Of a DNA stretch of 64,000 nucleotides, positions 8,301-17,983 are shown piece by piece. Positions within the stretch are counted from its first letter, which is position 1. Each line of letters opens with the position of its first letter. A program made the position numbers and the translations under genes. Source of the DNA: Nitrospira defluvii (lineage in GTDB: Bacteria; Nitrospirota; Nitrospiria; Nitrospirales; Nitrospiraceae); contig NZ_CAJNBJ010000022.1 in the NCBI RefSeq assembly GCF_905220995.1, positions 24,218-88,217 of the forward strand. Direction: 5' to 3'. The notes beneath the pieces were generated by a model. It was not told the origin of the DNA. It saw only the letters and a list, made by a program, of their open reading frames with translations, and did no database searches.

Positions 8301-9071
8301 ATGAGCTTGCGAACGAGGCTGTTCAACATTTATTGGACGCTACGAGGTGCTATCGCGCCGTCCCTCCGCTACTCCCAATATTGGTATGAGGAGGCGCTGA
8401 AGCGCTATGTGACGCCGTCGGTCGAATGGGTGGAGATTGGCTGCGGGCACGCAGTTCTTCCCAGTTGGAGGGCGAATGAAGAGCGTCAGTTAGTGAAGAC
8501 ATGTAAAGCCATATTTGGAATCGACTATGACCTGCCTTCGCTAAAGGCGCACCGGAACATTTCCAAAAAGCTGCGTGGCGATGTGACCAAGTTGCCGTTT
8601 CGGAATGGTGCGTTCGATCTGGTGACCGCCAATATGGTGGTTGAGCACCTCGATCATCCGGACGAGCAGTTCAGGGAAATCAGCCGTATTCTTAAGCCTA
8701 ACGGCGTGTTCCTGTTTCATACGCCAAACGCCTATGGCTACGGTGTCATCCTGTCAAAGATTGTACCCGAATGGCTCAAAGGTAAGCTCATCTATCTGTT
8801 GGAGGGACGTCAGGAGCACGATGTCTTTCCCACGCACTACAAGGCGAATACGGAAGCTCAAGTGAAGGCGCTGGCTCAAGCCAATGGCTTTGAGGTGCTT
8901 CAGCTTGATTTGATTCCAACCGACGCCATCTTTGCCATGTTTCCTCCGCTCGCTGCCTTAGAGTTGCTGTGGATTCGGTTGCTCATGACCCAGCCGTTCC
9001 GTAACCTTCGAACCAATATGATTGTGGCGTTGAGGAAATCAGCCAAGCCGTATCATGTAGCGCTCGGATGA
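8301..9071 (+). CDS. Class I SAM-dependent methyltransferase
   Basis: The 256-residue protein has the Methyltransf_11 pattern: motif I VEWVEIGCGHAVLP, an acidic residue after strand 2 (GIDYD), GDVTKLPF, and motif IV/post-I FDLVTANMVVEHLDHP, then the ILKPNGVFLFHTPN strand. The C-terminal part (TQPFRNLRTNMIV) has a hydrophobic stretch that could touch the membrane. In this context it probably methylates a sugar or lipid-linked intermediate. ATG 8301 is preceded by GGGAGG. Confidence 0.8.
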   Translation: MSLRTRLFNIYWTLRGAIAPSLRYSQYWYEEALKRYVTPSVEWVEIGCGHAVLPSWRANEERQLVKTCKAIFGIDYDLPSLKAHRNISKKLRGDVTKLPFRNGAFDLVTANMVVEHLDHPDEQFREISRILKPNGVFLFHTPNAYGYGVILSKIVPEWLKGKLIYLLEGRQEHDVFPTHYKANTEAQVKALAQANGFEVLQLDLIPTDAIFAMFPPLAALELLWIRLLMTQPFRNLRTNMIVALRKSAKPYHVALG

Positions 9072-9108
9072 GCGGTTCCTTCATTCAGAGAGGCGAATCA
9101 TCAAGCAC

Positions 9109-10467
9109 ATGACGGCAGGTGAATTCGGAATTAAGTCTGCAGGTCGACAAGCGGCAGTACCCAACGAGCCCAAGATCGGGTTCTACCTCGTTATGCTTGC
9201 GATGCTGTTTGAATTTGGGCGGCCACAGGATATTTTTCCTCCCCTCAAAGTGGTTCCAATCCCGAGCCTGTTGGACGCCTCCATTTTCATTGCGGTCTTG
9301 GCCTCCGGAAAAACCACTTTTGCCAATCTACAAACAAAACTTTGGATAGGATTGCTCGCATTTATGGCAATGTGGGTGCCATTCGCGAACAACAATTTTT
9401 GGGCGTTTATGACTTTAAAGGAGATGACGTTATACTTCTTTCTCTATTTAGGAATCGTCACCTTTGTGAATACAACCGGTCGAATGCAGACGGTCATCTT
9501 AGTGTGGCTGGCTGTTCACGCGGTTCTTGGCGTAAATGGAATATTGCATCATGGGCAAGGAGTTGGTGGGTGGCTTGGAGATGAAAATGATTTTGGTATG
9601 GAAATGAATGTGGCGGTCCCTGTCGCATTCTTCATGTACCAGGCGGCAACAACCCAGCGCTCGAAGTTGCTCTATATGGCGTTATTGGGCCTTTTTGTTA
9701 TGTCCGTGGTCGCGACGTCTTCGCGAGGCGCATTTCTGGGATTGCTGGCGGTGGGAACTTATTGTTGGTTGTACTCACCAAGGAAAATCTTGTCACTGCT
9801 CTTAGGCGTGTGCCTGGTTGGCCTGGTGCTCATCACTGCACCTCAGGAGTATTGGGATCGCATTAGCTCCATTACTGATGACAGCACCATGGAAACCGGC
9901 ACGGCAGGGCAACGAATGTTCACCTGGGGCATAGGGTGGGAAATATTTACTGCTAATCCCATTTTGGGAATCGGTCAGGGAAACTTTCCTTGGACAATCG
10001 GTGAGTACATGGGAGGGCGCACCTGGCAAACCAAATCCTTGGCCGGTCGACAGGCCCATTCTTTGTATTTTACGTTGATGCCAGAACTCGGCCTTGTTGG
10101 AATAATCATTTTCGGCACAATGATTGTTCTGAACTATAGAGACACAAGAGTGCGTCAGCTTGTCCCACTTCGGCTGCCAAAGATAGGGAAAAGGCTGGAA
10201 AGTGAACCGGCAAACGATCCTGAATTTGTCCAGGCAGCCTTGTTCGGCAATGCCATTCTGGGAGGCATGATAGGCTATCTTACGACGAGTGCGTTTATTT
10301 CTACCCTCTACTATCCGACCTTTTGGATATTGATGGGTTTGGCGGTAGCCCTTCGAAACACTACCCAGGCTTATTCGGTGACAAGATCTGATAAGAGTTT
10401 GTCTTCCTCCCTAGCATCAAACGCGCCTCTTGAGCGCTCTCCTAGAACCGTGAGGTTCTCCCGCTAA
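9109..10467 (+). CDS. O-antigen ligase/polymerase family membrane protein (Wzy_C, exosortase-associated type)
   Basis: The 452-residue protein has roughly ten transmembrane helices. The conserved periplasmic loop of the Wzy_C domain is visible as AGQRMFTWGIGWEIFTANPI followed by LGIGQGNF, then AHSLYFTLMPELGLVG; this His-containing motif is diagnostic of O-antigen ligases and polymerases. The opening FEFGRPQDIFP resembles the exosortase-A-associated subgroup. It would polymerise or transfer the undecaprenyl-linked glycan in the periplasm. The C-terminus has a Ser/Arg-rich tail. A flippase (Wzx) is not present in the window. Confidence 0.83.
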   Translation: MTAGEFGIKSAGRQAAVPNEPKIGFYLVMLAMLFEFGRPQDIFPPLKVVPIPSLLDASIFIAVLASGKTTFANLQTKLWIGLLAFMAMWVPFANNNFWAFMTLKEMTLYFFLYLGIVTFVNTTGRMQTVILVWLAVHAVLGVNGILHHGQGVGGWLGDENDFGMEMNVAVPVAFFMYQAATTQRSKLLYMALLGLFVMSVVATSSRGAFLGLLAVGTYCWLYSPRKILSLLLGVCLVGLVLITAPQEYWDRISSITDDSTMETGTAGQRMFTWGIGWEIFTANPILGIGQGNFPWTIGEYMGGRTWQTKSLAGRQAHSLYFTLMPELGLVGIIIFGTMIVLNYRDTRVRQLVPLRLPKIGKRLESEPANDPEFVQAALFGNAILGGMIGYLTTSAFISTLYYPTFWILMGLAVALRNTTQAYSVTRSDKSLSSSLASNAPLERSPRTVRFSR

Positions 10468-10516
10468 TGCTACTGCGTCAGGTTCTCTTTGAAAATGGGA
10501 GAGGCTTTCTTCCTAC

Positions 10517-11665
10517 ATGCACGACGCAGAGTTGTGCCAATTGGCAGTGAACAGTATGATTCGAACCATTCTGTTCCTCTCGACCAGTAGCGGGCCCGGT
10601 GGTGCGGAACGCGTCATTAGCAATTTGGCGGCGTCGTTGGACCCTCGTAGATATCGGGCTATTCTGTGCTTGTTCCGTCCCGGATGGCTCAAGGAACGGA
10701 GTGAAAGCTGTGGAATTCGTACGTTCGTTCTTCCGACCCAGGGTATGACCGATTGGCGGTGGGCAATTCAATTCAAGCGACTCTTGCGACAGGAACAGGT
10801 GGATGTGATTCACGCGCATGAATTTGATGCGAATGTGCAGGGGGCGTGTGTCGCAGCGTTATCGGGTATTCCTCTTGTCGCCACCGTCCACGGCAAGAAC
10901 TATTATTGGGAAAGGCTTCGGCGACGGCTTGCGTATAGATGGGTGAGCCGAAGGGCGACCATGGTGGCTGTGTCGGAGGATCTCAAACAATTTATTGTTG
11001 AAAAGGTGGGGATTCCTACGAGTCGTGTGAAGGTCCTCTATAACGGCGTGGATGTGCTGCCCCAGTGCACTCCTGCTGAGGTGGTTGAGTGCCGGAAGGA
11101 GTTGGGGCTGCCTGAGGACCATCAGATTGTGGGGGTAGTAGGCAATCTGTATCCGGTGAAAGGGCACCAGTACCTCATCGAGGCAATTCCTGCAGTTCTA
11201 AAGACATGCCCCAACACATCATTTGTGTTTGCCGGGAGGGGGCAGCTGGAAAGTGAATTGAAGGCGCAAGCATGTCGACTCGGTGTGGATGAGCGGGTCC
11301 ACTTTCTTGGCCTAAGGCAGGATATTCCAAGAATCCTGGCCATGCTTGATCTGTTCGTGTTGCCCTCCCTTTCGGAAGGACTTTCAATGGCAATCCTTGA
11401 GGCCATGATCTCCGGAAAACCGGTGGTCGCGACGCAGGTCGGAGGAAATCCTGAACTTGTGATAAATGAGGAAACGGGATTTCTTGTTCCCCCACGTGAT
11501 AGTCAGGCGTTGGGGGACAAGTTGATCGTGTCCTTGACTAACACACAGCAGTCCGCCGATTTTGCAGAGAGAGGCAAACGTCGCGCGGAGGGGCTATTCA
11601 GTCTGCGAAGCATGGTGTCGTCCTATCAGTCGCTGTATGATCAGTGTCTGAAATCGGAAGGATAG
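10517..11665 (+). CDS. Glycosyltransferase family 4
   Basis: This is a complete GT-B enzyme: N-terminal STSSGPGGAERVISNLAASL, the middle VLYNGVD hinge, GVVGNLYPVKGHQYLIEA at the start of the nucleotide-binding half, and the E-x7-E motif in LSEGLSMAILEAMISGKPVVAT. Such enzymes transfer a sugar with retention of configuration onto a lipid-linked glycan. ATG 10517 has GGAGAGG 12 bases upstream; ATG 10556 (MIRTILFLS) is closer to the usual family N-terminus and may be the true start. Confidence 0.85.
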   Translation: MHDAELCQLAVNSMIRTILFLSTSSGPGGAERVISNLAASLDPRRYRAILCLFRPGWLKERSESCGIRTFVLPTQGMTDWRWAIQFKRLLRQEQVDVIHAHEFDANVQGACVAALSGIPLVATVHGKNYYWERLRRRLAYRWVSRRATMVAVSEDLKQFIVEKVGIPTSRVKVLYNGVDVLPQCTPAEVVECRKELGLPEDHQIVGVVGNLYPVKGHQYLIEAIPAVLKTCPNTSFVFAGRGQLESELKAQACRLGVDERVHFLGLRQDIPRILAMLDLFVLPSLSEGLSMAILEAMISGKPVVATQVGGNPELVINEETGFLVPPRDSQALGDKLIVSLTNTQQSADFAERGKRRAEGLFSLRSMVSSYQSLYDQCLKSEG

Positions 11666-11778
11666 CCGTACCGTCCGGCTGTGGCTGCATCGTGTAGGAC
11701 CGCAGCCCTGTAGAAGATAGCGAGTGGGCGAGTTGGAGAGTCTTTTCTGTTGAGTAGCACCCACTGTGGGATTTGGTC

Positions 11779-12930
11779 GTGAAGATTTGTCATGTCGCGA
11801 TGGGCGACTTGTGGGCAGGGGCCGAAGTTCACCTGCTTGCGCTCATGACTCACCTGGTTCGATTGCACGGCTTCGAATGGTCAGTGGTGTTATTCAATGA
11901 GGGGCGGTTGGCGGATGAATTGCGGAAGCTACCTCTCTCCCTAGCAGTCATTCCTGAGAGTCAACATGGCCCCGTAGCTCTTGCCTCTGGGCTTGCAAGG
12001 GTGTTTCGCCAGTTTCGGCCTGACGTGGTGCATACCCATAAGTACAAGGACTCGATTCTTGGCTCCATTGTCGCCCGTTACACGGGGGTTCCGCATGTAG
12101 TCAGAGTTGTTCACGGCATGCCGGAACCCTTCCAGGGATTGAGGAATGTGAAGATGTCCGCATACATGATTGCGGACAGATTCGTCACTCGTCGGCTGGT
12201 GGATAAGGTCATTGCTGTCTCCTCGGAGATTGAGCAGGCTCTAGGTCGGCTCTACGGCCAAGGCCGACTGGTGTGCATACACAACGGGATCGATTTAGAA
12301 GCAGTTCGCGTCACGACCCAGAGAGCGGATAAGCGTAAGGAGTGGGGTGTTGATGGCAAAGCCATATTGATTGGAACGGTGGGACGGCTAGCTCCAGTGA
12401 AGGGGCATGCCGTATTGCTTGAGGCCTTTCGAATACTGTCTCAATTCCACCCGAATGTGGTACTAATTTTTGTCGGCGATGGGCCTTTGCGTGTGGAGCT
12501 CGAAGCCGAGGCAAATCGGATGGGCTTAGGCCGAACAGTCATTTTTTCTGGCCATCAGGAACAGTCATACGATTTCATCAATATGATGGATGTCTTTGTT
12601 CTGCCCTCTTTGCACGAAGGTATTCCAATGGTCCTGTTGGAGGCCCTTGCTCTGAGGCGACCGGTTGTTGCGAGCCGAGTGGGTGGGATCCCCGAGGTCC
12701 TAGCCCATAGTTATTCCGGAGTCTTGGTTAGCCCAAACAATCCCGAGGAACTCGCCACTGCGATTCAGTCTCTGATTGAGAATCCATCAAAAGCTGTAGC
12801 TTTTGGATCGTCGGGTCGAAGTCAGGTTGAGTCTGAATTTAGTGCCGACTTAATGGCGACTCGTACGGCTGAGATGTATCGAACATTACGAACCGGTGTA
12901 ACCCAAGGCGACGGATCCCACGGCTCCTGA
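11779..12930 (+). CDS. Glycosyltransferase family 4
   Basis: GT-B glycosyltransferase of 383 residues, with AGAEVHLLALMTHLV near the N-terminus, CIHNGIDLEAVR, IGTVGRLAPVKGHAVLLEAF and the E-x7-E motif in LHEGIPMVLLEALALRRPVV. It probably adds one sugar to the repeating unit. The start is uncertain: GTG 11779 gives the expected VKICHVAMGDLWAG opening, and TTG 11773 is in frame just before it. A gap of about 110 bases separates it from the previous GT4 gene. Confidence 0.83.
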   Translation: MKICHVAMGDLWAGAEVHLLALMTHLVRLHGFEWSVVLFNEGRLADELRKLPLSLAVIPESQHGPVALASGLARVFRQFRPDVVHTHKYKDSILGSIVARYTGVPHVVRVVHGMPEPFQGLRNVKMSAYMIADRFVTRRLVDKVIAVSSEIEQALGRLYGQGRLVCIHNGIDLEAVRVTTQRADKRKEWGVDGKAILIGTVGRLAPVKGHAVLLEAFRILSQFHPNVVLIFVGDGPLRVELEAEANRMGLGRTVIFSGHQEQSYDFINMMDVFVLPSLHEGIPMVLLEALALRRPVVASRVGGIPEVLAHSYSGVLVSPNNPEELATAIQSLIENPSKAVAFGSSGRSQVESEFSADLMATRTAEMYRTLRTGVTQGDGSHGS

Positions 12931-12984
12931 GACAGGTCCGTCACGATCTTTGCAGTCACCACAGGTTCAAGAGGAGAAAGTCCG

Positions 12985-13773
12985 TTGTCCAAACATTTGA
13001 TAAGGCTACTGGTTGCGAATGTGCTTCCGGCACCGATTCTTACGTGGGTGAAGACGAATTACTATGCCCCCTCCGTGCGCACATTTTGGGAAGAAGATGT
13101 GGAGCCGGTGAAGGCGCTTGTAAAGCCAGGAGATTTCGTTATCGATATGGGGGCAAATTTCGGATGGTATACGAACGTTTTGTCCTTGTTGGTTGGAGAT
13201 AGAGGGAAAGTCTACAGTGTCGAACCTATTCCGGATACCTTTCGAGTAATGAGTGGGATTGTTTGCAAGTTCAAACTCAGCAATGTCGTTCCCATGAATT
13301 ATGCGATGTCGAAGCACGATGGCACGGCGGTGATGCGAGTGCCACAGCATGAGTATGGAGGGAACAACTTTTATCGCGCGCAGATCGATTTGAAGCAGGA
13401 CGGGTCGCGTAAGGCAATGAAAGAATATACGGTCCCGATGCGGTCGTTGGATTCGCTATTCCTGGACGTTGCCGACAAGGTTACGTTCATCAAATGCGAT
13501 GTCGAAGGGCACGAGTTAGCCGTCGTGAGTGGGGGAAAGAAGTTTTTCGAGAGGTCCAAACCGGCCTGGCTCATGGAGGTAGGTGGAGATCCTGATAGCG
13601 AAGGAACGCCCGCGCATCAGTTATTTAGTCTTATGAAGCAGTATGGCTACAAGATCTACTTTTTTGATGGTCGGTTCCTTCGGTTGCGCCCATTGGGACA
13701 TTGGTCGGTTAATTATCTATTGCTTCAACCGGAACACTGTCGTGATCTCATGCATTTGATGGCGCCGGAATAG
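12985..13773 (+). CDS. FkbM-family methyltransferase
   Basis: The 262-residue protein carries the FkbM signature: SAM-binding DFVIDMGANFGWYTNVLS, acidic VYSVEPIPDTF, and FIKCDVEGHELAVVSGG. FkbM proteins O-methylate hydroxyls, and in glycan loci they presumably methylate a sugar of the repeat. The start codon appears to be TTG 12985, supported by GAGGAGA about eight bases upstream and the absence of a better ATG. The C-terminal half (YGYKIYFFDGRFL) is typical of the family. Confidence 0.82.
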   Translation: MSKHLIRLLVANVLPAPILTWVKTNYYAPSVRTFWEEDVEPVKALVKPGDFVIDMGANFGWYTNVLSLLVGDRGKVYSVEPIPDTFRVMSGIVCKFKLSNVVPMNYAMSKHDGTAVMRVPQHEYGGNNFYRAQIDLKQDGSRKAMKEYTVPMRSLDSLFLDVADKVTFIKCDVEGHELAVVSGGKKFFERSKPAWLMEVGGDPDSEGTPAHQLFSLMKQYGYKIYFFDGRFLRLRPLGHWSVNYLLLQPEHCRDLMHLMAPE

Positions 13774-13826
13774 TTGATCACCATGAGGTCTGGCGATTCT
13801 TCCGTGCCGATTGATAGAAACCCGAC

Positions 13827-15053
13827 ATGAGAATTTTGTGGCTCGGACATAACCTTGCGTATCCACCGAAGGGAGGACCGCTTCAGCGTAATTACAACTT
13901 GTTGAAGCAGGCTTCCAGGCGTCATGAGGTGCATGTGTTGGTATTTGACCAGCCGGCCTCCAGGCCTCCAGGGGTTACTCCCGAGCACTGCGTAGAAGCC
14001 TTGTCAGAGTTTTGTGCCAGTGTAGAGTGGGTTCCTCTTCCGACTGACACTTTTGGTATAGGTCGCTACTGGCGGGCGCTCGGTGGTGTGCTCACGGGTG
14101 ACCCGTATGAATTTCGCTGGCTACGATCCAGGGAGATGGCAAAGCGTCTCCAGCGACTTGCGGGTCGAATTCAGTTTGATGTGGTGCATGTCGACACATT
14201 GGGGCTAGCCCCCTATGTTTCTTTGCTTCCTGACGTTGGCACCGTGCTGAATCATCACGATATAGAATCCGCTCTCGTTCAGAGACGGGCCGTCAGCGAC
14301 CCCAATGTGTTGTGGCGCATGTTCTGGTCGCGCGAGGCGGCTCATTTATTGTCTGCAGAGCGACGCTGGTGTCCCTCGTTCCATGTGAACCTGGTGGTGT
14401 CCAATGACGAAGGGAAGCTCCTCAAACCTTCCTGCCCAAAAAGTGACATTCGTGTGGTCCCCAACGGGGTCGATATTGAATATTTCACGCCGCGTCCAGA
14501 TCCGGGCGGAACGAGGTTGCTCTTCTGCGGTCGCCTGGATCAACTGGCCAACAAGGGCGCGATCACATTCTTCTTCAAATCCATCTGGGCTGAACTGGCC
14601 GATCGGGTGAGCACAATCGAAATTGATGTGGTCGGGAAGAATCCCCCGGCCTGGCTGCGTGAGTTAAGTCTGAGAGATTCGCGTGTGCACGTTCCGGGAT
14701 TTGTGGCAGACGTCCGCCCCTATTTTCAGAAGGCGACGATATTCGTCTGTCCCATCATGGATGGAGGAGGGACGAGGTTGAAAATTCTCGATGCCTTGGC
14801 TATGGGTATGCCGATAGTCAGTACGACCTTTGCTGCATCGGGTTTAGATTTGCGAGACGGAGACCATCTCTTGCTAGCCGACACGCCCGAGGCCATGATC
14901 GAGCAGATTCGACGCGTACTGGATGATAAGGCATTACGAGAGCAACTTGCCCAAGGCGCTGTCAATGTGGTTCGACAGACCTATTCCTGGGACACGATCG
15001 GACACAGTCTTCAGGCTGCATACGAAGCAGCGTTCGAACTGAAGGAAAGGTGA
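13827..15053 (+). CDS. Glycosyltransferase family 4, PEP-CTERM-locus type
   Basis: The 408-residue protein opens with MRILWLGHNLAYPPKGGPLQ, a form seen in exosortase-associated sugar transferases. It has LNHHDIESALVQRRA in the acceptor half, VVPNGVDIEYFTP at the hinge, and DGGGTRLKILDALAMGMPIVST in the donor half. The first Glu of E-x7-E is replaced by Gly and the last by Asp, a variation known in GG-x-R-x-K subgroups. It is the last GT of the operon, followed by 266 bases without a convincing gene. Confidence 0.85.
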   Translation: MRILWLGHNLAYPPKGGPLQRNYNLLKQASRRHEVHVLVFDQPASRPPGVTPEHCVEALSEFCASVEWVPLPTDTFGIGRYWRALGGVLTGDPYEFRWLRSREMAKRLQRLAGRIQFDVVHVDTLGLAPYVSLLPDVGTVLNHHDIESALVQRRAVSDPNVLWRMFWSREAAHLLSAERRWCPSFHVNLVVSNDEGKLLKPSCPKSDIRVVPNGVDIEYFTPRPDPGGTRLLFCGRLDQLANKGAITFFFKSIWAELADRVSTIEIDVVGKNPPAWLRELSLRDSRVHVPGFVADVRPYFQKATIFVCPIMDGGGTRLKILDALAMGMPIVSTTFAASGLDLRDGDHLLLADTPEAMIEQIRRVLDDKALREQLAQGAVNVVRQTYSWDTIGHSLQAAYEAAFELKER

Positions 15054-15319
15054 GAGTTCGAGGTCTTAGCCATAGGGACACCCGAGGGCTCATCCCACCG
15101 CGTCCTAGGCTGTAGCTCATGATGGATGCGCTCTGCCGATGGTAACCACCCGATAGAACGAGAGCATCCAAAGTTTTACGTGCATATGTGACGCGATCTT
15201 CTGCTGATCCATGCATCTGGTAGAGAGCCTGTGTCTGCGCGACGCATGCTGCTACCGACCTAGTGTGCCATACCAGCCAATGCGCATAGTCAGATACGTC
15301 TTCTCGAAAGTTATGTTGC

Positions 15320-16363
15320 ATGCAGCCTAAGAAGGCGGCGTACGAGTCCAGATCGGCGAGACTCGCCTTTCTCGACGGCTTTCGTGGATGCGCGATCGTG
15401 ATGGTCGTTGCAACCCATGCAATGGCCTATGCGAAGCTCGAAGATTCCACGAGCAGCCTACTTACGTTCTGGGTGCAAGCGGTTGCCGTGCCGCCGTTCT
15501 TTCTCGTAGATGGATTCTTGTTTGCGCGCCACATGGAAAGTTCCACTTCCTTTTCGTATGGTGATTATGCCGTTCGGAGCGCAAGACGGCTGCTGTTGCC
15601 CTGGGTCTGTTTCAGCGTCCTGTATGTGGTTTTTCGAGCTGCGTTTGAGTATGTCTCACACCCAACGCATACGCTTGTCTTGGAGCGTACAGTCGGGGAG
15701 GTGCTTGCCGCAGTGTATTACTCCTCTGTCTCCTCCCAAATGTACTTTCTCCCAGCCCTGTTCATCATACGAATGTTGTCCGGGGGCGCAAGAACTCTTG
15801 GTCTTCTGCAGCCGTCCAGGCTCGTGATGTCCTGGCTAGCATACGTATGGGTGTGGCAAAGCCTACCGTTCAGCGCTGAACAGGGAGACAGAATCGACCC
15901 CGTGCTCAGCGCCATATGGGGGATGCAATATTATCTTCTAGGGATGGTGCTGTCGATTCACGATAAGCGCATTGCGAGCCGGCCATTGATTGGCGCAAGT
16001 ATCGGCTTGGCGTGTCTAGCGACTGTGAAGATACTCCTTCCAACGTGGGGAGTGTTGGCCCAATATTTGTATCTGGGAAGCCTCTTTTCTCTCTTCCGTG
16101 GATTGGGGGATCGTGTTTCATCGCTGTATGCTATAGGGCGTTTCACGATGGGAGTGTATCTCATTCATGCGCCGGTAATCTTGAAATTAGTTTCTTCTGC
16201 CGCGCCTTTGGTGTTTGATCAATCAGGCATGGGCAGGTACCTGTTGATTACACTAGTTGCCGTACTTGTTTCGGCGGGCATTGCACGATTGTGTGCCAGG
16301 GCTCGATGGTGGAGATTTCTGCTCGGCGAAGAGATACGGGGGGATACTGAACATGCGAGGTAA
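15320..16363 (+). CDS. Acyltransferase 3 family integral membrane protein (OafA-like)
   Basis: The 347-residue protein begins with the family motif LAFLDGFRGCAIVMVVATHA, which carries the catalytic His in helix 1, and then RSARRLLLPWVCFSVLYV. About ten transmembrane helices follow, including GRFTMGVYLIHAPVIL near the end. Such proteins O-acylate (usually acetylate) sugars on the periplasmic side. With the MBOAT and SGNH-like genes downstream it forms an apparent glycan O-acylation set. No strong ribosome-binding site is seen before ATG 15320, so the start is moderately certain. Confidence 0.85.
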   Translation: MQPKKAAYESRSARLAFLDGFRGCAIVMVVATHAMAYAKLEDSTSSLLTFWVQAVAVPPFFLVDGFLFARHMESSTSFSYGDYAVRSARRLLLPWVCFSVLYVVFRAAFEYVSHPTHTLVLERTVGEVLAAVYYSSVSSQMYFLPALFIIRMLSGGARTLGLLQPSRLVMSWLAYVWVWQSLPFSAEQGDRIDPVLSAIWGMQYYLLGMVLSIHDKRIASRPLIGASIGLACLATVKILLPTWGVLAQYLYLGSLFSLFRGLGDRVSSLYAIGRFTMGVYLIHAPVILKLVSSAAPLVFDQSGMGRYLLITLVAVLVSAGIARLCARARWWRFLLGEEIRGDTEHAR

Positions 16364-16536
16364 TCTCTCTAGCTAGAAGCGGGTCGAAGTTACATCGGCG
16401 TCAAATCTAGCGGTGTTCCCGGATGTTGCGTACAAGTGTCATGATCTCCATTGACCGCTTACCAATCTCGATAGAACCACATCTGTCTAATGCGCCAGAA
16501 CATCTCGCGTCCATAAGATCGAAATCGTGAGTACGC

Positions 16537-17982
16537 ATGTTCTTTGACACGCTCATCTATCTCCTGTTTTTGTCGCTTGTGGTCGGGGTGTACTGGCGAC
16601 TGAGTTGGCGGAATCAAAATGCCTTCCTGCTCGCGGCCAGTTACGTGTTTTACGGGTGGTGGGATTGGCGATTCCTAGGCCTGATCTTTGTCTCCACTGC
16701 GGTGGATTTTGTATGTGCTCATGCTATCGAGTCTTCCTCCAACGATGCCAAACGAAAACTTGCATTGGTCATTTCTGTCACCTTGAACCTAGGCTTTCTT
16801 GGCTACTTCAAATACTGCAACTTTTTTATCGATTCATTTGCTCTCGTGGTGGAGCAAATGGGGGTATCGGTATCGATCAGTACCTTGCAGATAGTACTGC
16901 CACCAGGGATCTCGTTCTACACATTTCAGGCCTTGGCATATATCGTGGACGTATATTATCGAAGGCTTAAGCCGGCGTCTTCTTTTGTTGACTATGCGCT
17001 CTTCATTAGTCTGTTTCCGCACCTGATTGCTGGGCCGATTCAGCGACCATCGCATTTGTTGCCGCAGGTACAAGCTGCACGTTCGTACGATTCAGAAAAG
17101 ATATTCAACGGTATACTGTTGATCATCACGGGTCTGTTTCGCAAATGTGTTATTGCCGACAATTGTGCGCTTTTAGCTGATGGCGCATTCGGCGGGAAGC
17201 TGGGTGAGGGCAATATATTCGTCTTGGCAATCGGTGCTTACGCGTTTGCCTGGCAAATTTATGGCGATTTCAGCGGCTACAGTAATATTGCAAGAGGATC
17301 GGCACAACTTCTTGGATTCCACTTCATGGTGAATTTCAAGCAGCCTTATCTGGCTGTGAGTTTGCAGGACTTTTGGCATCGATGGCACATCAGTTTGAGC
17401 ACATGGTTGCGCGATTATCTCTATATTCCGCTCGGGGGAAATCGCGGGGGAGAGTGGCGAACATTCAGGAATCTGTTCATGACGATGGCGATTGGGGGAG
17501 GATGGCATGGGGCGAACTGGACCTTCATCGTTTGGGGAATGTTACACGGTTGTGGGTTGGGTTTGGAGCGACTGATCAGCAGAACCAGTGAAATCGGCAC
17601 GGGTATCCAAGGGTGGGTGAGATCATGGTCCGGGAAAACTGCGTCCTTCCGGACTTGGCTGCAGCGCATCGTTATTTTTCATGTGGTTTGCATCGGCTGG
17701 GTATTTTTTCGTGCGGAGTCGGTTGGTCATGCTTGGCATTTTCTCTATCTCGGGCTCACAAGAGTGCAGTGGATACCGGAGTACGCCACTGCCACGATCT
17801 TTCTGATCATGTTTACACTTCCCATGTTTGTGATTGATCAAATCAACGAGCGGCGTGGGGAGGAGTATCTGTTCGAGCGGGCCCATCCCTACGGACGTGT
17901 CGGCATCGGGAGCATATTGATTGGGGCAACTCTACTTTTCGCGGGTAGTAAATCGAATGCCTTTATCTACTTTCAGTTCTGA
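16537..17982 (+). CDS. MBOAT-family O-acyltransferase (AlgI/DltB-like)
   Basis: The 481-residue polytopic protein shows the MBOAT signatures FWHRWHISLSTWLRDYLYIP, LGGNRGG and GGGWHGANWTFIVWG, with His324 as the likely catalytic residue. Its length and the opening MFFDTLIYLLFLSLVVGVYW match AlgI, which passes acyl groups across the inner membrane for exopolysaccharide O-acetylation. The SGNH-like gene begins one base after its stop, mirroring AlgI with AlgJ/AlgX. A gap of about 170 bases precedes it without a recognisable regulatory element. Confidence 0.9.
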   Translation: MFFDTLIYLLFLSLVVGVYWRLSWRNQNAFLLAASYVFYGWWDWRFLGLIFVSTAVDFVCAHAIESSSNDAKRKLALVISVTLNLGFLGYFKYCNFFIDSFALVVEQMGVSVSISTLQIVLPPGISFYTFQALAYIVDVYYRRLKPASSFVDYALFISLFPHLIAGPIQRPSHLLPQVQAARSYDSEKIFNGILLIITGLFRKCVIADNCALLADGAFGGKLGEGNIFVLAIGAYAFAWQIYGDFSGYSNIARGSAQLLGFHFMVNFKQPYLAVSLQDFWHRWHISLSTWLRDYLYIPLGGNRGGEWRTFRNLFMTMAIGGGWHGANWTFIVWGMLHGCGLGLERLISRTSEIGTGIQGWVRSWSGKTASFRTWLQRIVIFHVVCIGWVFFRAESVGHAWHFLYLGLTRVQWIPEYATATIFLIMFTLPMFVIDQINERRGEEYLFERAHPYGRVGIGSILIGATLLFAGSKSNAFIYFQF

Positions 17983-17983
17983 T

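Noticed and set aside
14962..15321. 119-codon minus-strand open frame with fairly protein-like composition
   Set aside because: It overlaps the end of a GT4 gene by about 90 bases, has no ribosome-binding site that I can see and matches no family; it may be a remnant, but I cannot support it.
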